DNA from: Gnetum montanum
Lineage: Eukaryota; Streptophyta; Gnetopsida; Gnetales; Gnetaceae
DNA length: 64,000 nt
NCBI GenBank assembly: GCA_015680685.1
Contig: MNCI01020641.1
Location: forward strand, 167,911 to 231,910
Direction of reading: 5' to 3'
Positions 11,887 to 22,698 of this stretch are shown one piece after another. Under the pieces are notes generated by a model. That model was given only the letters and a program-made list of their open reading frames with translations, did not search any database and was not told where the DNA came from. How positions within the stretch are numbered: the stretch's first letter is position 1; every line of letters begins with the position of its first letter. The translations under genes were made by a program, and so were the position numbers.

Positions 11887-13756
11887 ATGTCTTCTTCTCA
11901 CAGGTGAGATGTATCCAACCCACCGGTGCCACAAGAATGTCGGGTGGTATACAAGCATCTCGATGAATATGTCCTTGACTTCACATTCATCCTACATCAG
12001 GATGAGCATCTGCAATGGTAGGACATGGAAGGTAACATCATACTACCACCTGATCGATCGGCTCCTGGAATGCTATTCCACAATCTTGCCAGACTAGGCA
12101 TCCAGGACCGTGGTGTGGAGTACGTCATGGAGGACCATGACTACTAGGACTATCGTCCCACTAAGGCCCAACGAGCACGAGACCAGCAGCAAGCGATGTG
12201 AAAACTTGAAGGGGAAATAATTTAGTAACCCCTTATTCTTGCAAGGGCTGCAGGAAGATGGGGGACCTATCTTTCATGATTCCCATTCGGCAGAACTTTC
12301 TTTGGGGTAGTAGTTCATTCAGTCCATCATCCAGAACAAGCCTCCAAGTGACCAATATCCCCAAGGGGATGGAGGATCACTTAGGAGAAGTCACGGCTCA
12401 AGCAAGGATGGGCAACATGATCGAGACCGTCATTAGAGCAGAGGGGGAGATTGACACCAGAACGGTGGCGACTCCTCTCCTTCTTCTCCATCCTCTCACT
12501 CCCCTCTACCATCACCCAGTTCAGACTCTAATCATAACCGTGGTAGAAAGGAGCAAGGAGATGGTGATCATAAGGACCGAAGGGACCAACGTGGGGAAAC
12601 GTGTGACCAATCGTGCAAGGCTCACCATCATGAAAGGAGGGGTAGCCGAAATTGACATAGACATCATGGTGCTCAGCAGGACTATGACTCAGATGAGCCA
12701 TTGTTGGCTACTCGGAGCATGCTCCATATCGCTGAGGCAGTTCAGAAACCCAGCAGGCACGTGAAAGACAGCTGGATCAAATGCATTGACATGAACAACA
12801 TCCCTAGATTTGAAGGGGGATACAATTGTGATCCACAAACCCACCTGCAGGTGTTCCATGATGTTTGCATCCTACAGCATATTAATAATGATTGGAAGAA
12901 GCTTAAGCTATTCCCTTGCACACTCATCAAGGAAGCAAAAAGCTAGTATCGGTCTTTGGAACCGGAATCAATCAGAAGATGGAGTACGTTGCTTGAGATT
13001 TTCAATGACAAGTATCAAACATACTCCAGAGTGGTGAATTTGAGACGTCAAATCCAAGGCTGGAAGCAAGGGAATCATGAACCCTTGGATGCAGCAATGA
13101 GTAGGTACTATTCATTGTTACATCAGTGCCCTAGTCATGGCTACTCTCAGCGGGCATAGCTTCACCATATCATTGATGGGCTCCGCTTTGAAACTAGAAA
13201 GACCCTTGGCGTGTATGCCCAGGGGCGATTATCAAAACTGAGGGCCCATCAACTGCAGCGCCTCATTGAGCAAGTGGCCAAAGAAGAGGGGGAACTCAGA
13301 AAGAAAATGAGTGTAGAGGAATTTAATCGAGATCCCTCCATCAGAAAAAGGAAGGTATGCTTCTGTGAAGAGGAGGAGGAATCACCACTGGAAGTAGCGG
13401 TGAACCAAAAAACCTTGCCCTTACAAAATTTTGCATCTGAAATATTGGCAAAGGTTGATAAGATGTGGGACTCTTTGGACGAAAAATTCCAAAGTGTGCT
13501 AAAAATTGTAGAAGAGTCCAGAGAACAAGGTAATGATCATGATCTGCGTAGAAAGAATGAAGCTGAACATGCCCAACATAAGGGTCAGGGCAAAGTTTTT
13601 GTAGTAGAACAGGTTGTAGACTCTGACATGGAGGAGGATGATGAATGTGGCATATGCCAATATGATCCTAAGGGGTGTTGTCCTGTGGTGTCACATCTCC
13701 AAGAGTCTGGGATATACGTGTTGAATCCTCACTTGGCGAAGCGGCAAACACCCTGA
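11887..13756 (+). pseudogene. gag of element A
   Basis: The start is inferred at ATG 11887 (MSSSHR) because B has MSSSSN at the same place. The N-terminal block reads DEYVLDFTFILHQDE. The capsid region contains MNNIPRFEGGYN, LKLFPCTLIKEAKS, RRWSTLLEIFNDKYQTYS and DAAMSRYYSLLHQCP, the order of the plant retrotransposon gag domain. Stops include TAG at 12944 (Trp in B) and TAG at 13157 (Gln in B). A charged C-terminal part leads to CGICQYDPKGCC, which lacks the histidine seen in the other copies. A proline-rich linker follows. Confidence 0.85.
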
Positions 13757-14283
13757 AGGTTGCCTTACCCACAAGGCAACCCAAGGAAGTTCCCTAGCAG
13801 TAACAAGGATATTATCCAAGTGGAGCACCACCGCAATCTTATGAACACTTTCAGCAATGGCAACACCCACAAGCGTGGGGAATGCCACCTCCAAGGCAGT
13901 AGTACCCTTACCGATAGCCAGATCCCTATGGGTACTATGTTCAACAACCAGTCTCTCCATGGGACTCTTCCAATCACACAACATTTCAAAGTCACTACCA
14001 CCCCCTGGAGTATTTTCGACCATAATCTCTATCACCCTGGGGGGAAAGCCCACATCTCTACTATCCTCCATCACCTTCTCCTGTCGTTCCTTCTCCACAA
14101 CATCCCACTTAGCTACCACCTGCTCCACCCATGCAGGGGGAAATCCCACCATAGCCACAACAACGCAACGCCACGAGGGCTGTCAACTTATAACCGGCGC
14201 CTTAGCCAGGTGGACCAGAAGCCAAGCCACGGAAACGTTCCTTCTTCTAGCCCAATAACGTAAGCACATCCTCACACACACCT

Positions 14284-17200
14284 GTGGCTAGTGCCTCTGA
14301 ACTTCAAACTGCCTCCACCGTTCCACCACTCGAGCAGCCTTCAAACCAAACGCCATCCAACGTACAAATGGTCATGCTCACACACGCAGTGATTGACTGG
14401 ATAAAGGCAGGTCATCTTCTCCACAAATTGACTAATCTGGGGAGTCCCCTCATCTATCTTCATATGGCAGGGAATGAGCCATGTAAAGCTCTTCTGGACT
14501 CGAGGTCAGGTGTCAATTTGATTTCTCATGACATGTACAAGAATTGGAACCTACCGCCGTTAAAGAAGAGCAATATTCAGCTCAAGCTAGTAGACCAATC
14601 CATCACTTTCCCTTTGGGATTGGTGGAGGACATTGTGACCACTATTTGTGGATGGTCTTATCCTACTGATTTCCTTATCATCCGTGTGAAGAATTGCAAG
14701 GGGAAATTTCCTATCATAATGGGAAGAGCTTAGCTGAGCACGGTGGATGCAAGATTAGGACTCTGAGATCTTTCTCTTGAAATCTCAAAGGAAAATCCTT
14801 TTGGAAAGATTGAGAAGAAGCGTGTCCATGCATCACATATAGTGACTCAGGGTGCAATTGTGTGTAGTAGTTATGGTCCGCTAAGCGGACATCCATTCAA
14901 GCATGCAGTCGGTGTACAAAAGAATCATCGGTTCAACAGTGCCTATACGTAGCAGCCACCAACCAAGAGGGTACCCAGTGGCTGATAGTTGATCCTGCTA
15001 GCAGCACATTGTGCATGGAACTATCTGAGGGGCTTGTACAAGCCTACGTAGAAAGCATGGATGAAATGGAAGAGGTTCATCAACAAGTCTCCACAGTTGA
15101 TGATCATGATGATTAGGGAAAGCTGCAAATCCCTTAAAGCTTTAAACAAGAGCCCCTAGAGCTCAAGTCCTTACCGGCCCACTTAGAATATGCATTTTTG
15201 CAAAATAGAAAGCCGATAATTATCAATGCCACCCTTGCTCTTGAACAAAAGAAAAAGTTGCTGAAGGTGGTAAACAAATGGGAAGCTACGTTTGCATGGT
15301 CATATCCTGAGTTAACTGGAGTTGATCCTAGGGTTTTCCAGCATTATATTTATATTGACCCCTCCATGAAGCCACGACGACAACCACAAAGGCGATTGAA
15401 CCCCAAGTTGAAGCAGGTCGTCAAAGATGAAATCGAGCAGTTGCTAAAGGTGGGGTTCATCTATTCCATCGTCGATAGCGAATGGGTCAATCCATTCATT
15501 ATTCTACCAAAAAAAGGTGCCAAATGGAGGGTCTGTATAGATTTCTAATTGCTTAATGTGGCTACCTTTAAGGATCACTTCCCACTTCCATTTGTGGACT
15601 AGGTGTTGAACACCATTGCAGGGCACCGTTATTATAGCTTTTTGGATGGCTATAATGGCTATAACCAAATCCAAATTGCACCAGAGGACCAGGCCAAAAC
15701 AACTTTCACAAGTCCATGGGGGACTTTCGCATACAAGAAGATGCCTTTTGGCCTGTGTAATGCGCCTACCACTTTCCAACGCCTTGTCCTCAGCATCTTC
15801 CAGCAACAAATTGGCAATGGGGTAGAAGTCTTCATGGATGACTTCTCTACCTATGGGGCTTGGACTACCTTGAGTAAGTTCTAAAAATGTGTGTAGACAC
15901 TAATCTGTGGCTAAATTGGCAGAAAATCCAATTAATGGTCCAATAAGGCATTGTGCTGGGGCATTGCATCTCACAAACAGGGATTAGCGTGGATCCTGAA
16001 AAGATCAGAGTCATCCAAGGAATCACCCGACAACCAAGCACTATAAAAGATGTTTGGTCATTCCTTGGTCACACTGGTTACTATCGGTGCTTCATTAAAA
16101 ATTTCTCGAAGGTCGCCAAGCCGTTGGTAGAATTCACAAAGAAAGATGCTCCGTTCATCTGGACCAAGGAATGTGAATCTGAATTCCAATTGCTTAAAAA
16201 AAACTCATAGAGACTCCAGTTCTACAAGCACCTGATTGGTCTAGGCCCTTCCACATCATGACGGATGCATCTAATTATGCCTTGGGAGCCGTGCTTACAT
16301 AGTGTGATGATAAAAAACGTCCATACTATATCCACTGTGCAAGCCGTAGCATTGTGGGTGCTCAGCTTAACTACACCACCACCAAAAAGGAGTTGATGGC
16401 GGTGGTGTTCGCCTTGGAAAAATTTTGACACTATGTGCTTGGATACAAGGTGCTTGTGCATAGTGACCATAGTGCTATCTGGTTCCTGATGAACAAACCA
16501 ACGGTGAGCCCTCGCATCATCCGATGGCTGGTGATTCTTTAGGAATTTGACCTCACCATGGTAGACAGGAAAGGAACCAAGAATGTGGTTGTTGACCACT
16601 TGTCTCAGTTACGATGGAGGACACAGAAGAAGAGGAGTCCCTCTTTGACCAATTCCCTAATGAACTTCTCTTTGCAAGAGTGGTCGATCCACAAGTGCCC
16701 TAAGAATCACCTTGGTTTAACCACATCCTCATCTACCTCACCACTCAAGAATTGCCAAAGGAGTAGAACCATCGGTAGAAACAACAGTTTTTCCATAAAG
16801 CCAAGCGCTTCATGGAAATCAATGGTCATCTTTACAAGGTGTGTGCAGATGGCCTAGTTCAATGGTGTGTCCTTGATAATGATACGCTGCACGTCCTCCA
16901 ACATGCTCATGAGGGCCCTTGTGGGGGCCACTATGCTAGACGTGGCATAGCCATTAAGATCCTACTTGCAGGATATTACTAGCCCACAATCTTTAGGGAT
17001 GCACAATGGTTCGCCCACTCCTGCGAACGATGCTAGAGAGACGGTGGGATAACTACACGGTTGGAGGGATCTCAACAGTGGATCCAACCACTGGAGCCCT
17101 TCGACATCTAGGGCATCGACTTCATGGGGCCCATCACACCCCTGTCCAATGGAAAGGCATACATCATCGTAGTTGTGGACTACTACACAAAGTGGGTAGA

Positions 17201-17980
17201 GGTGGCAGCCGTTGTCAATTGTTCTTCAAACACCATCGCATGATTTTTCCAACAACAAATCTTCAATAGGTTTGGAGTGCCATGTGCGCTCATCTAAGAT
17301 AATGGCACTCATTTTATTGGTGTCACTTTTCGAAAACTCATGCAACACTTGGGGGTCACCCATAAATTTACAACACCCTATCATCCCCAAGCCAACGGGT
17401 AGGCTGAAGTCACCAATAGGGAGATCACCAAGATCCTCACTTGAACCATCAGCAAATATAAGAGGGATTGGAGCACCAAACTTAACAATGCCCTTTGGGC
17501 CTATCACTCCACTTGGAAAGTTCCTATAGGGCACTCTCCCTATGAGTTAGTGTACGGTAAGCTACTAAAACTTCCAATCTAGGTAGAACTTCGGACACTC
17601 TCCACAGCTAGTGACTTAGGCCTTGACCTACCGCTAGCACAACGTGAACGACTTATCAACTTAAGTGTGCTAGATGAGAATCAATTAGTGGCCCTGTCTT
17701 CAAATGAGATCCACAAGGCCTACAACAAAAAATGACATGACCTTAGGATTCGGAAGGTCACATTCCAATGTCGAGACAAGGTGTTGTATTGGAATCCTTC
17801 ACATGTACCACAATTGAACAAGTTTCAAACATTGTGGGAGGGACCTTACATTGTCTTCGAAACCTTCCCATTCGAGGCCTTGCTTATCCACAAACTTGAG
17901 GACCCCACAAAAACATAGTTGGTCAACCGACAACAACTGAAACCTTTCCGTGAACTCCACCTAACCAGTGCTACCACCTC
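14284..17980 (+). pseudogene. pol of element A (protease-RT-RNase H-integrase)
   Basis: Protease: ALLDSRSGVNLIS near 14480-14525, where the expected D-S/T-G has become D-S-R. RT: LPKKGAKWRVCIDF, FLDGYNGYNQI, KKMPFGLCNAPTTFQR and catalytic VEVFMDDFSTYG (about 15200-15870). RNase H: TDASNYALGAVL, KKELMAVVFALEKF and SDHSAI (about 16259-16600). Integrase: HEGPCGGHY zinc-finger histidines, GIDFMGP, DNGTHF and a PQANG-AEVTN block giving the D-D-E residues. Order and motifs are those of Athila/Tat Ty3/Gypsy. Stops include 15600 (Gln), 17109 (Trp), 17400 (Gln) and 17580 (Gln). Frameshifts occur near 15880 and 16600-17000. Confidence 0.9.
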
Positions 17981-18155
17981 ATCATCACTAGGACAACCTC
18001 ATTCCATCTTTCGCGTCTCCTCCTTTCCACCCAGTCATGGGGGAGATCTCCATCCATGCTAATCCATTCCACTATGCCTCTCACTATTTTTGGAATTTCT
18101 TTTTGTTTTACACTTTTTTGTTTTTCAACATCATTCATACGTTTGCCAATTCTTG
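17981..18155 (+). other. Post-integrase polypurine motif and start of noncoding segment
   Basis: CAGTCATGGGGGAGA (18032-18046) is followed by T-rich TTTTGTTTTACAC sequence. The same arrangement follows integrase in B (38429 onward). In B this leads into the ORF3 leader; in A it ends after about 120 bp. Confidence 0.7.
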
Positions 18156-18210
18156 TCCCATGCGATATCGCGTCCCATGCGATATCGCGTCCCATGCGAT
18201 ATCACGTCCC
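18156..18210. repeat. Orphan 17-bp x3 GATATC palindrome array
   Basis: TCCCATGCGATATCGCG occurs three times in tandem (18156-18172, 18173-18189, 18190-18206; one mismatch in the third). GCGATATCGC is the same module that fills the U3 end of the B LTRs. No LTR body follows, so this is either a truncated LTR head of element A or a stray array at a deletion junction. Confidence 0.85.
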
Positions 18211-18261
18211 ACCACTAGGCAACAATTAACTGGGTACCAATCATAGGTAATGTGAATAAGT

Positions 18262-19182
18262 TTGATGGTCAACCAAAATCCTCAAAAGTCCTACCAACCT
18301 CCAAAGCATCCAAAAGAATTCCAAGACAATCAAAGAATTTCATAGACTTGAAAATACATCAAAATATGCCAAATCTTAGATGAAAATTATAGCTAACATA
18401 AGTAAGTTTAGACCCCTACCAGGCTCCTCAAAAGTCCTATCAAATGATCTTGAAGTGGTTAAATGAATGTGGTGATGTGGATCTAGCCTCATCAAATCCT
18501 TAGGAAAGAAATCCCAAATTTTTTTAAAAAAAGATCTCTAATCTTGCTTACAAAATTGAAATTACTACAAAAGAAAATGAAAGTATATTCCAAGGATAAA
18601 CAAGTACTCAAGATCCTCCCATCACTCCCTCTCACACAAGGCTCAAAACCATATAAGAATGACTTTCCATACTCACTCACACAATGGTTAAAGATGGCTT
18701 GCAATAAGAGTATTCAAGATGAGCTCAACTATCCTCTCTTAAGAAACTCTTAAGCTACCTTATCTATAAATGATCTTTAAACATTTGATGCTAGAATTTG
18801 TCCCTCTTTTTGTGACCTTTCACCTCCATTAATTTTTCAAATTCAAATATGTGTCAATTGGAATTCACCCCTAAAATTGCTTTGTTCGTTACCAAGACAA
18901 CTTGGATGTCTAAGATGTCTTGCTTAAATGCTAGAGAGTTGCAAGTGAGACATCTCTAGAGACATCTTAAGTCCCTAAGATGTCTTAACTTCTAGGGATG
19001 TCTTGGAAGACATCTATAGACTAAAGCCTAGAACACTACAACACTTCCAAATAGGTCTCCATTGATCCAAAAATGCCCTAAACTTGATGAAACATGCCAA
19101 AATACACCCAAAAAACTCATGAAAAACATATCAAAACTCATAGAAAAGATGCATAGACATTTGAGAAATGACACATTGGACT
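18262..19182 (-). mobile_element. Possible chromovirus LTR (weak)
   Basis: This lies downstream (minus sense) of the chromodomain fragment, where a 3' LTR should be. It holds a dense array of AGATGTCT/AGACATCT palindromic modules at about 18903-19021 and a minus-strand TTTATAGATAAGG, TATA-like, near 18770. The ends are guessed from TG/CA dinucleotides and no second LTR is present in the window. Confidence 0.3.
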
Positions 19183-19242
19183 AAGTGATGTCCTCGTCAT
19201 TACTTCCATGCTTGAAAAAAAAGTCTTTTCATCAAGTAGGCT

Positions 19243-19392
19243 TTACACACTTGGAATGACATCAAGCCCCCACAAAGCCAAGTTGGACTCATGAACCCAA
19301 ATGACATCTTTAGGCCCCTCATCACTCCAATGGATTAAGTATTCATGCTTCTTCTTACCTCTTGTGCTCACTACCTCTCATGCTAGAACATC
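19243..19392 (-). pseudogene. Integrase C-terminal chromodomain fragment
   Basis: The minus-strand reading contains VVSTRGKKKHEYLIHWSDEG followed by PKDVIWVHESNL. This matches the chromodomain pattern (YLI-W, spacer, W-ES-L) found at the integrase C-terminus of plant chromoviruses, and ends at a TAA. One TGA interrupts it before VVSTRG. Nothing upstream in the same sense was recognised, so only the very end of pol survives. It is a different Gypsy lineage from elements A-D. Confidence 0.6.
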
Positions 19393-20189
19393 AAAAAAGG
19401 CTAGAAGGTAAATGAGATTTCAAGAATTCACTAGAATGAGAATCACAGGGTGATCACAACCTATGGTCACTAGCAAGAGGTTAACCATGACTCATGTTCT
19501 AGTCATGATGGAAGACCATGGATTCACCATGAGTCATAGTGCTCACCACTAGTTGAAATCACACTAAGACCTAAGTAAATAAAAGTTCAAATGAATAAAA
19601 AACTATGTTGAATTCATAAAGTAAACATGGCAAAGAAATGGAAGCATAAAAAACCATAAATTCTTGTGTTACATGACAACCCAAAAGAATAAATTAATTC
19701 ATAAAGAAAAAAGACATCAATACTTAGAACTAATTGCTATACCTTTGTTGATCTAGGCTAAACAAAAAAAGCTTTACAACACAAATTCTAAGATTCCCCA
19801 ATGCACAAAAGACATTGATCAAACTAACTAAAGTGAGAAAAAGAATCATAAGTTAGATTTATGCACATACTTAGGGTTTTCAAGATGAATTCTCATAAAG
19901 ATTCAATTATAAATTGCTAGCATAAACACTAAAAAAGCTTACCATGAGATTTAGTAAACATTTAGAAAGCTCAAGGTAAACTATCACAAAATAAAGCTTG
20001 CTACCACTTTTTTACCTAAAGGAAGGAGCAAGGGAACTGACATTGATATTACATGTAATGCCGCAAGATTCAGTAAATGATCCTTCAAGAGGAACCACCT
20101 CTTCTTTACCTTTCTATAAGGCCTGATGATTTATATGAATCTATTACTCAGGAAATTTTTGGAAGGTGTGTTTTGGTGTAAATTCTTGA
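19393..20189. other. Unassigned spacer
   Basis: It contains CATGAGTCAT/ATGACTCATG-type inverted motifs near 19480-19550 but no supportable gene. It is probably decayed mobile-element sequence. Confidence 0.3.
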
Positions 20190-20595
20190 TTATTTATCTC
20201 ATCCCTAAAGTTTTGATAATCATTTAAATTTGGTTTAGAAAGATCAAGGTTTAGATGTTGTTCATGCTTGTTATTTGTTAAGCTCATTTTTGTTTGTAGA
20301 ATTTATTAATTCAATGATGGTTTGTAAGGCCCTTGATATTAGTGTTTTCAATCATCATCATGCTTTATTGATTATTCGAAAGTGGACTTTCTCTTTTAAT
20401 CCAAAATCTCCTAAATTTTGAAAAGTTTCTTATTTTGTTGAATTGTTGAATCTTCCATTAATTTTTGAAAATGTTGAAGAGAATATTGTCTCTCGTATTG
20501 GGCTAATCAAGCATTCTGAAACCATCATTGCAACTAGTGGTTTTTGCAAAATTCGATATATGATTGAAGCAGATCTTGATTTGCTTAAGTGAGAA
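20190..20595 (+). pseudogene. LINE ORF1 fragment (DUF4283-like)
   Basis: A plus-strand reading gives FVEFINSMMVCKALD, IIRKWTFSFNPKSPKF, VELLNLPLIFENVEE and IVSRIGLIKHSE in order. This is the pattern of the DUF4283 domain (Trp after a hydrophobic strand, then V-L-LP, then an IG step) that starts ORF1 of plant L1-type LINEs. Stops occur at TGA after SPKF and after LDLLK. No LINE reverse transcriptase is visible nearby. The assignment rests on pattern only. Confidence 0.45.
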
Positions 20596-21601
20596 ATTCT
20601 TTTATGTGCTAGCAAAATTATTTGTGTAAAAGGTTGTTTATTACGATATTCTAAAGTCATGTCACTATTGTCATCAATAAAGTTACATGTTTGATTCATG
20701 TCCTTTTATGCTACGCAAAAGGCAATGCAAGCACATCAACAATAAGCTAGTGCAACTACTACTAAGGTTTCTTTTGCAAATGTTTTAAATCTTGCTAAGG
20801 TTTTTTCTACAGATACTATAAATGCTAAGATGATTTCTTCTATTGACATTTCAATAGTTAGTCTACCCCTTTCTTTTACTATTGTTTAACAAAATATATC
20901 TTCAAAGAAGGTTTCAATAAAATCAATTTCAAAAAATTCTTCAATGACTAAGGGAAAACAAATACATGTTCCTAAGATTTCATAGAATTATATTGTTGAT
21001 TGAGATGATTTTCAACTAGTTCTTTATAATAAAAAATTGTCAAAGATGTCTATCTATTACCAATTACATGCCACATCTTTAGAATGAACAATATGTTCAA
21101 AATGTTTTAACTACTAATAATTCGTTTGCAACTATTGGCCAAAATATAAAGATAATATCTTTTAATAATGTTGATTCTATTGATAGGGCAGAGGCTTCCT
21201 CCTCTACCCAAGGTTAGAATGTCCAATTTCCTACCCTAGAGGAAAGGTCATTCAAAATTGGTTGTACAGATGAAAATCTAAAAAGACATAACCAAAACAA
21301 TTAGGCCTTTTCTTTTTATTGATTTGGAGTTTCTCCTCTTTGTAGTACTTCTCTACTTGTGTACTCTAGATTTTTATTTTTAATATATATATTGGGTCCA
21401 CCCCCCTTAACAATCACATATGAGCATGGGCTACCATCCACCCAACTTGTTCTTAGCAAGAAAATACCAAAAATTAATAATTATCTATAATAAATCAAAA
21501 AGCTAGAGTAAAATCATAATTTAATTTATGAAAAGAAATTTGACTTTTAAAAAATAATTAATTATAATATTTAGAGTAAAAATATATATTAAAAGATAAG
21601 G
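20596..21601. other. Decayed sequence downstream of the LINE fragment
   Basis: Ser/Thr/Lys-rich readings on the plus strand with many stops could be the C-terminal part of the same ORF1, but nothing is recognisable. Confidence 0.3.
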
Positions 21602-21715
21602 TGACAAAAGATGTCATAAAATGGTAATGAAAGTTTGAGAAGGGCCACACTGCTTAGAAAATGAATCAAAAATAGAAAAGCCAATCATGAACTATAGAGT
21701 TAGGAGTACAATGTA
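21602..21715 (-). repeat. Dispersed repeat copy 2
   Basis: It is collinear with 8751-8865 (see that entry). Flanks differ, so the shared block is a retroelement fragment, not a local duplication. Confidence 0.7.
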
Positions 21716-22698
21716 TTATGGTGTTTTTGGTAATATCTGAACAAATCAACCAAATTTGGAGCTATAATATCTCATCTATGTCTAATGTCCTTCAATCCAA
21801 GACATAGGAGACCATTTTGGTATTCATTTTCAATGCTATTTATACTACATAATCAACATATTTGTTCTTCACAAGGAATTTTGAGTCATCTACTTGTTTT
21901 AATTCTCAAATGATAAGATGCCATTCATGCTTTACTACGAGTGCACCATAAATAATGACAGATAGCAGTAGATATATAGTTTTCCTTTGAATTAAAATTT
22001 CCTTAGATACTATTCAAATAAAAATATTTTTTTTCTTCTACATTTTCTTAAATTTTTTGAAATAATGCATGTTTTACTAATTTAAAAACTTGCTTAGCAT
22101 CAGAAGTTTAACCCTAATATAAATACCCCTTAAACAGAAAAGTGTTCTATTGCCAACAATGTGTTTGAAATATTTTAACCATCGTCTGTATACTAAAACT
22201 GGAAAGTTCTTCACATATACAAAAACTCGTGTGCCCTAAAGAGGCAAAAACAAATTACATGGAAACTATGGACGGGCTGCATTATTCCAAATGAAATGTT
22301 TGCATCAGTTATTAGGCCACACATGGATAAGTCCATGTAGTTGATGAAACCTTTTCTCATGAGAGCCCAATTTTTAGTTTTCCGAGCATTCCAACAAACT
22401 TCATAATAGGCTTTAAATGTGATTCAGACTTGCAACCTATTATATATCATATGGTATACTTGCCGAGGGATACTCTCACTAACAGTTTTGTTTGTCAGTT
22501 TCGTTAAATCTTGTAATATATTTCACTCGACAAAAATTCAGTTTTACAAATACGATAGTACATGTCCCACTGCGGATTCATACATATTAATCGGTGCGAC
22601 CAAATTTACAATGAAGTAAATGCTCTACCTGAATCAGGCTTTCTGGGTGAAAAACATATACAAAGGCCCTACCGCTTGAGTGTCATAGTATAGAAAAA
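21716..22698. other. Intergenic, 3' side of TAB2-like gene
   Basis: No gene is supportable. The right-hand part should contain the TAB2-like 3' UTR. Confidence 0.4.

Larger units (their letters stand above)
10796..18155 (+). mobile_element. Element A: Athila/Tat-like Ty3/Gypsy, no 3' LTR found
   Basis: Layout: 5' LTR (10796-11720), tRNA-Asp-like primer site, gag, P/Q-rich linker, protease, RT, RNase H and integrase in Gypsy order, then the start of the post-integrase noncoding segment. The alignment with element B ends about 18155, and no 3' LTR or downstream GAAAG target copy was found. The body carries many in-frame TAG/TGA codons and frameshifts, so it is dead. Confidence 0.88.

Noticed and set aside
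12258-12764. 168-codon ORF as an independent gene
   Set aside because: It overlaps the gag region of element A in another frame and has no match to the gag blocks of B, C or D.
18156-18210. Regular palindromic repeats resembling a CRISPR array
   Set aside because: The units are directly adjacent with no spacers, and the setting is plant retroelement DNA.
18037-18246. ORF with hydrophobic stretch after integrase of A, as an env-like protein
   Set aside because: The hydrophobic residues come from T-rich noncoding sequence and the end is read from the GATATC repeats; it is not conserved in B or D.
18240-22600. 3' LTR of element A with target copy GAAAG
   Set aside because: No GTAGGGGTACC/GCTCATCA LTR end in plus orientation occurs in this interval.
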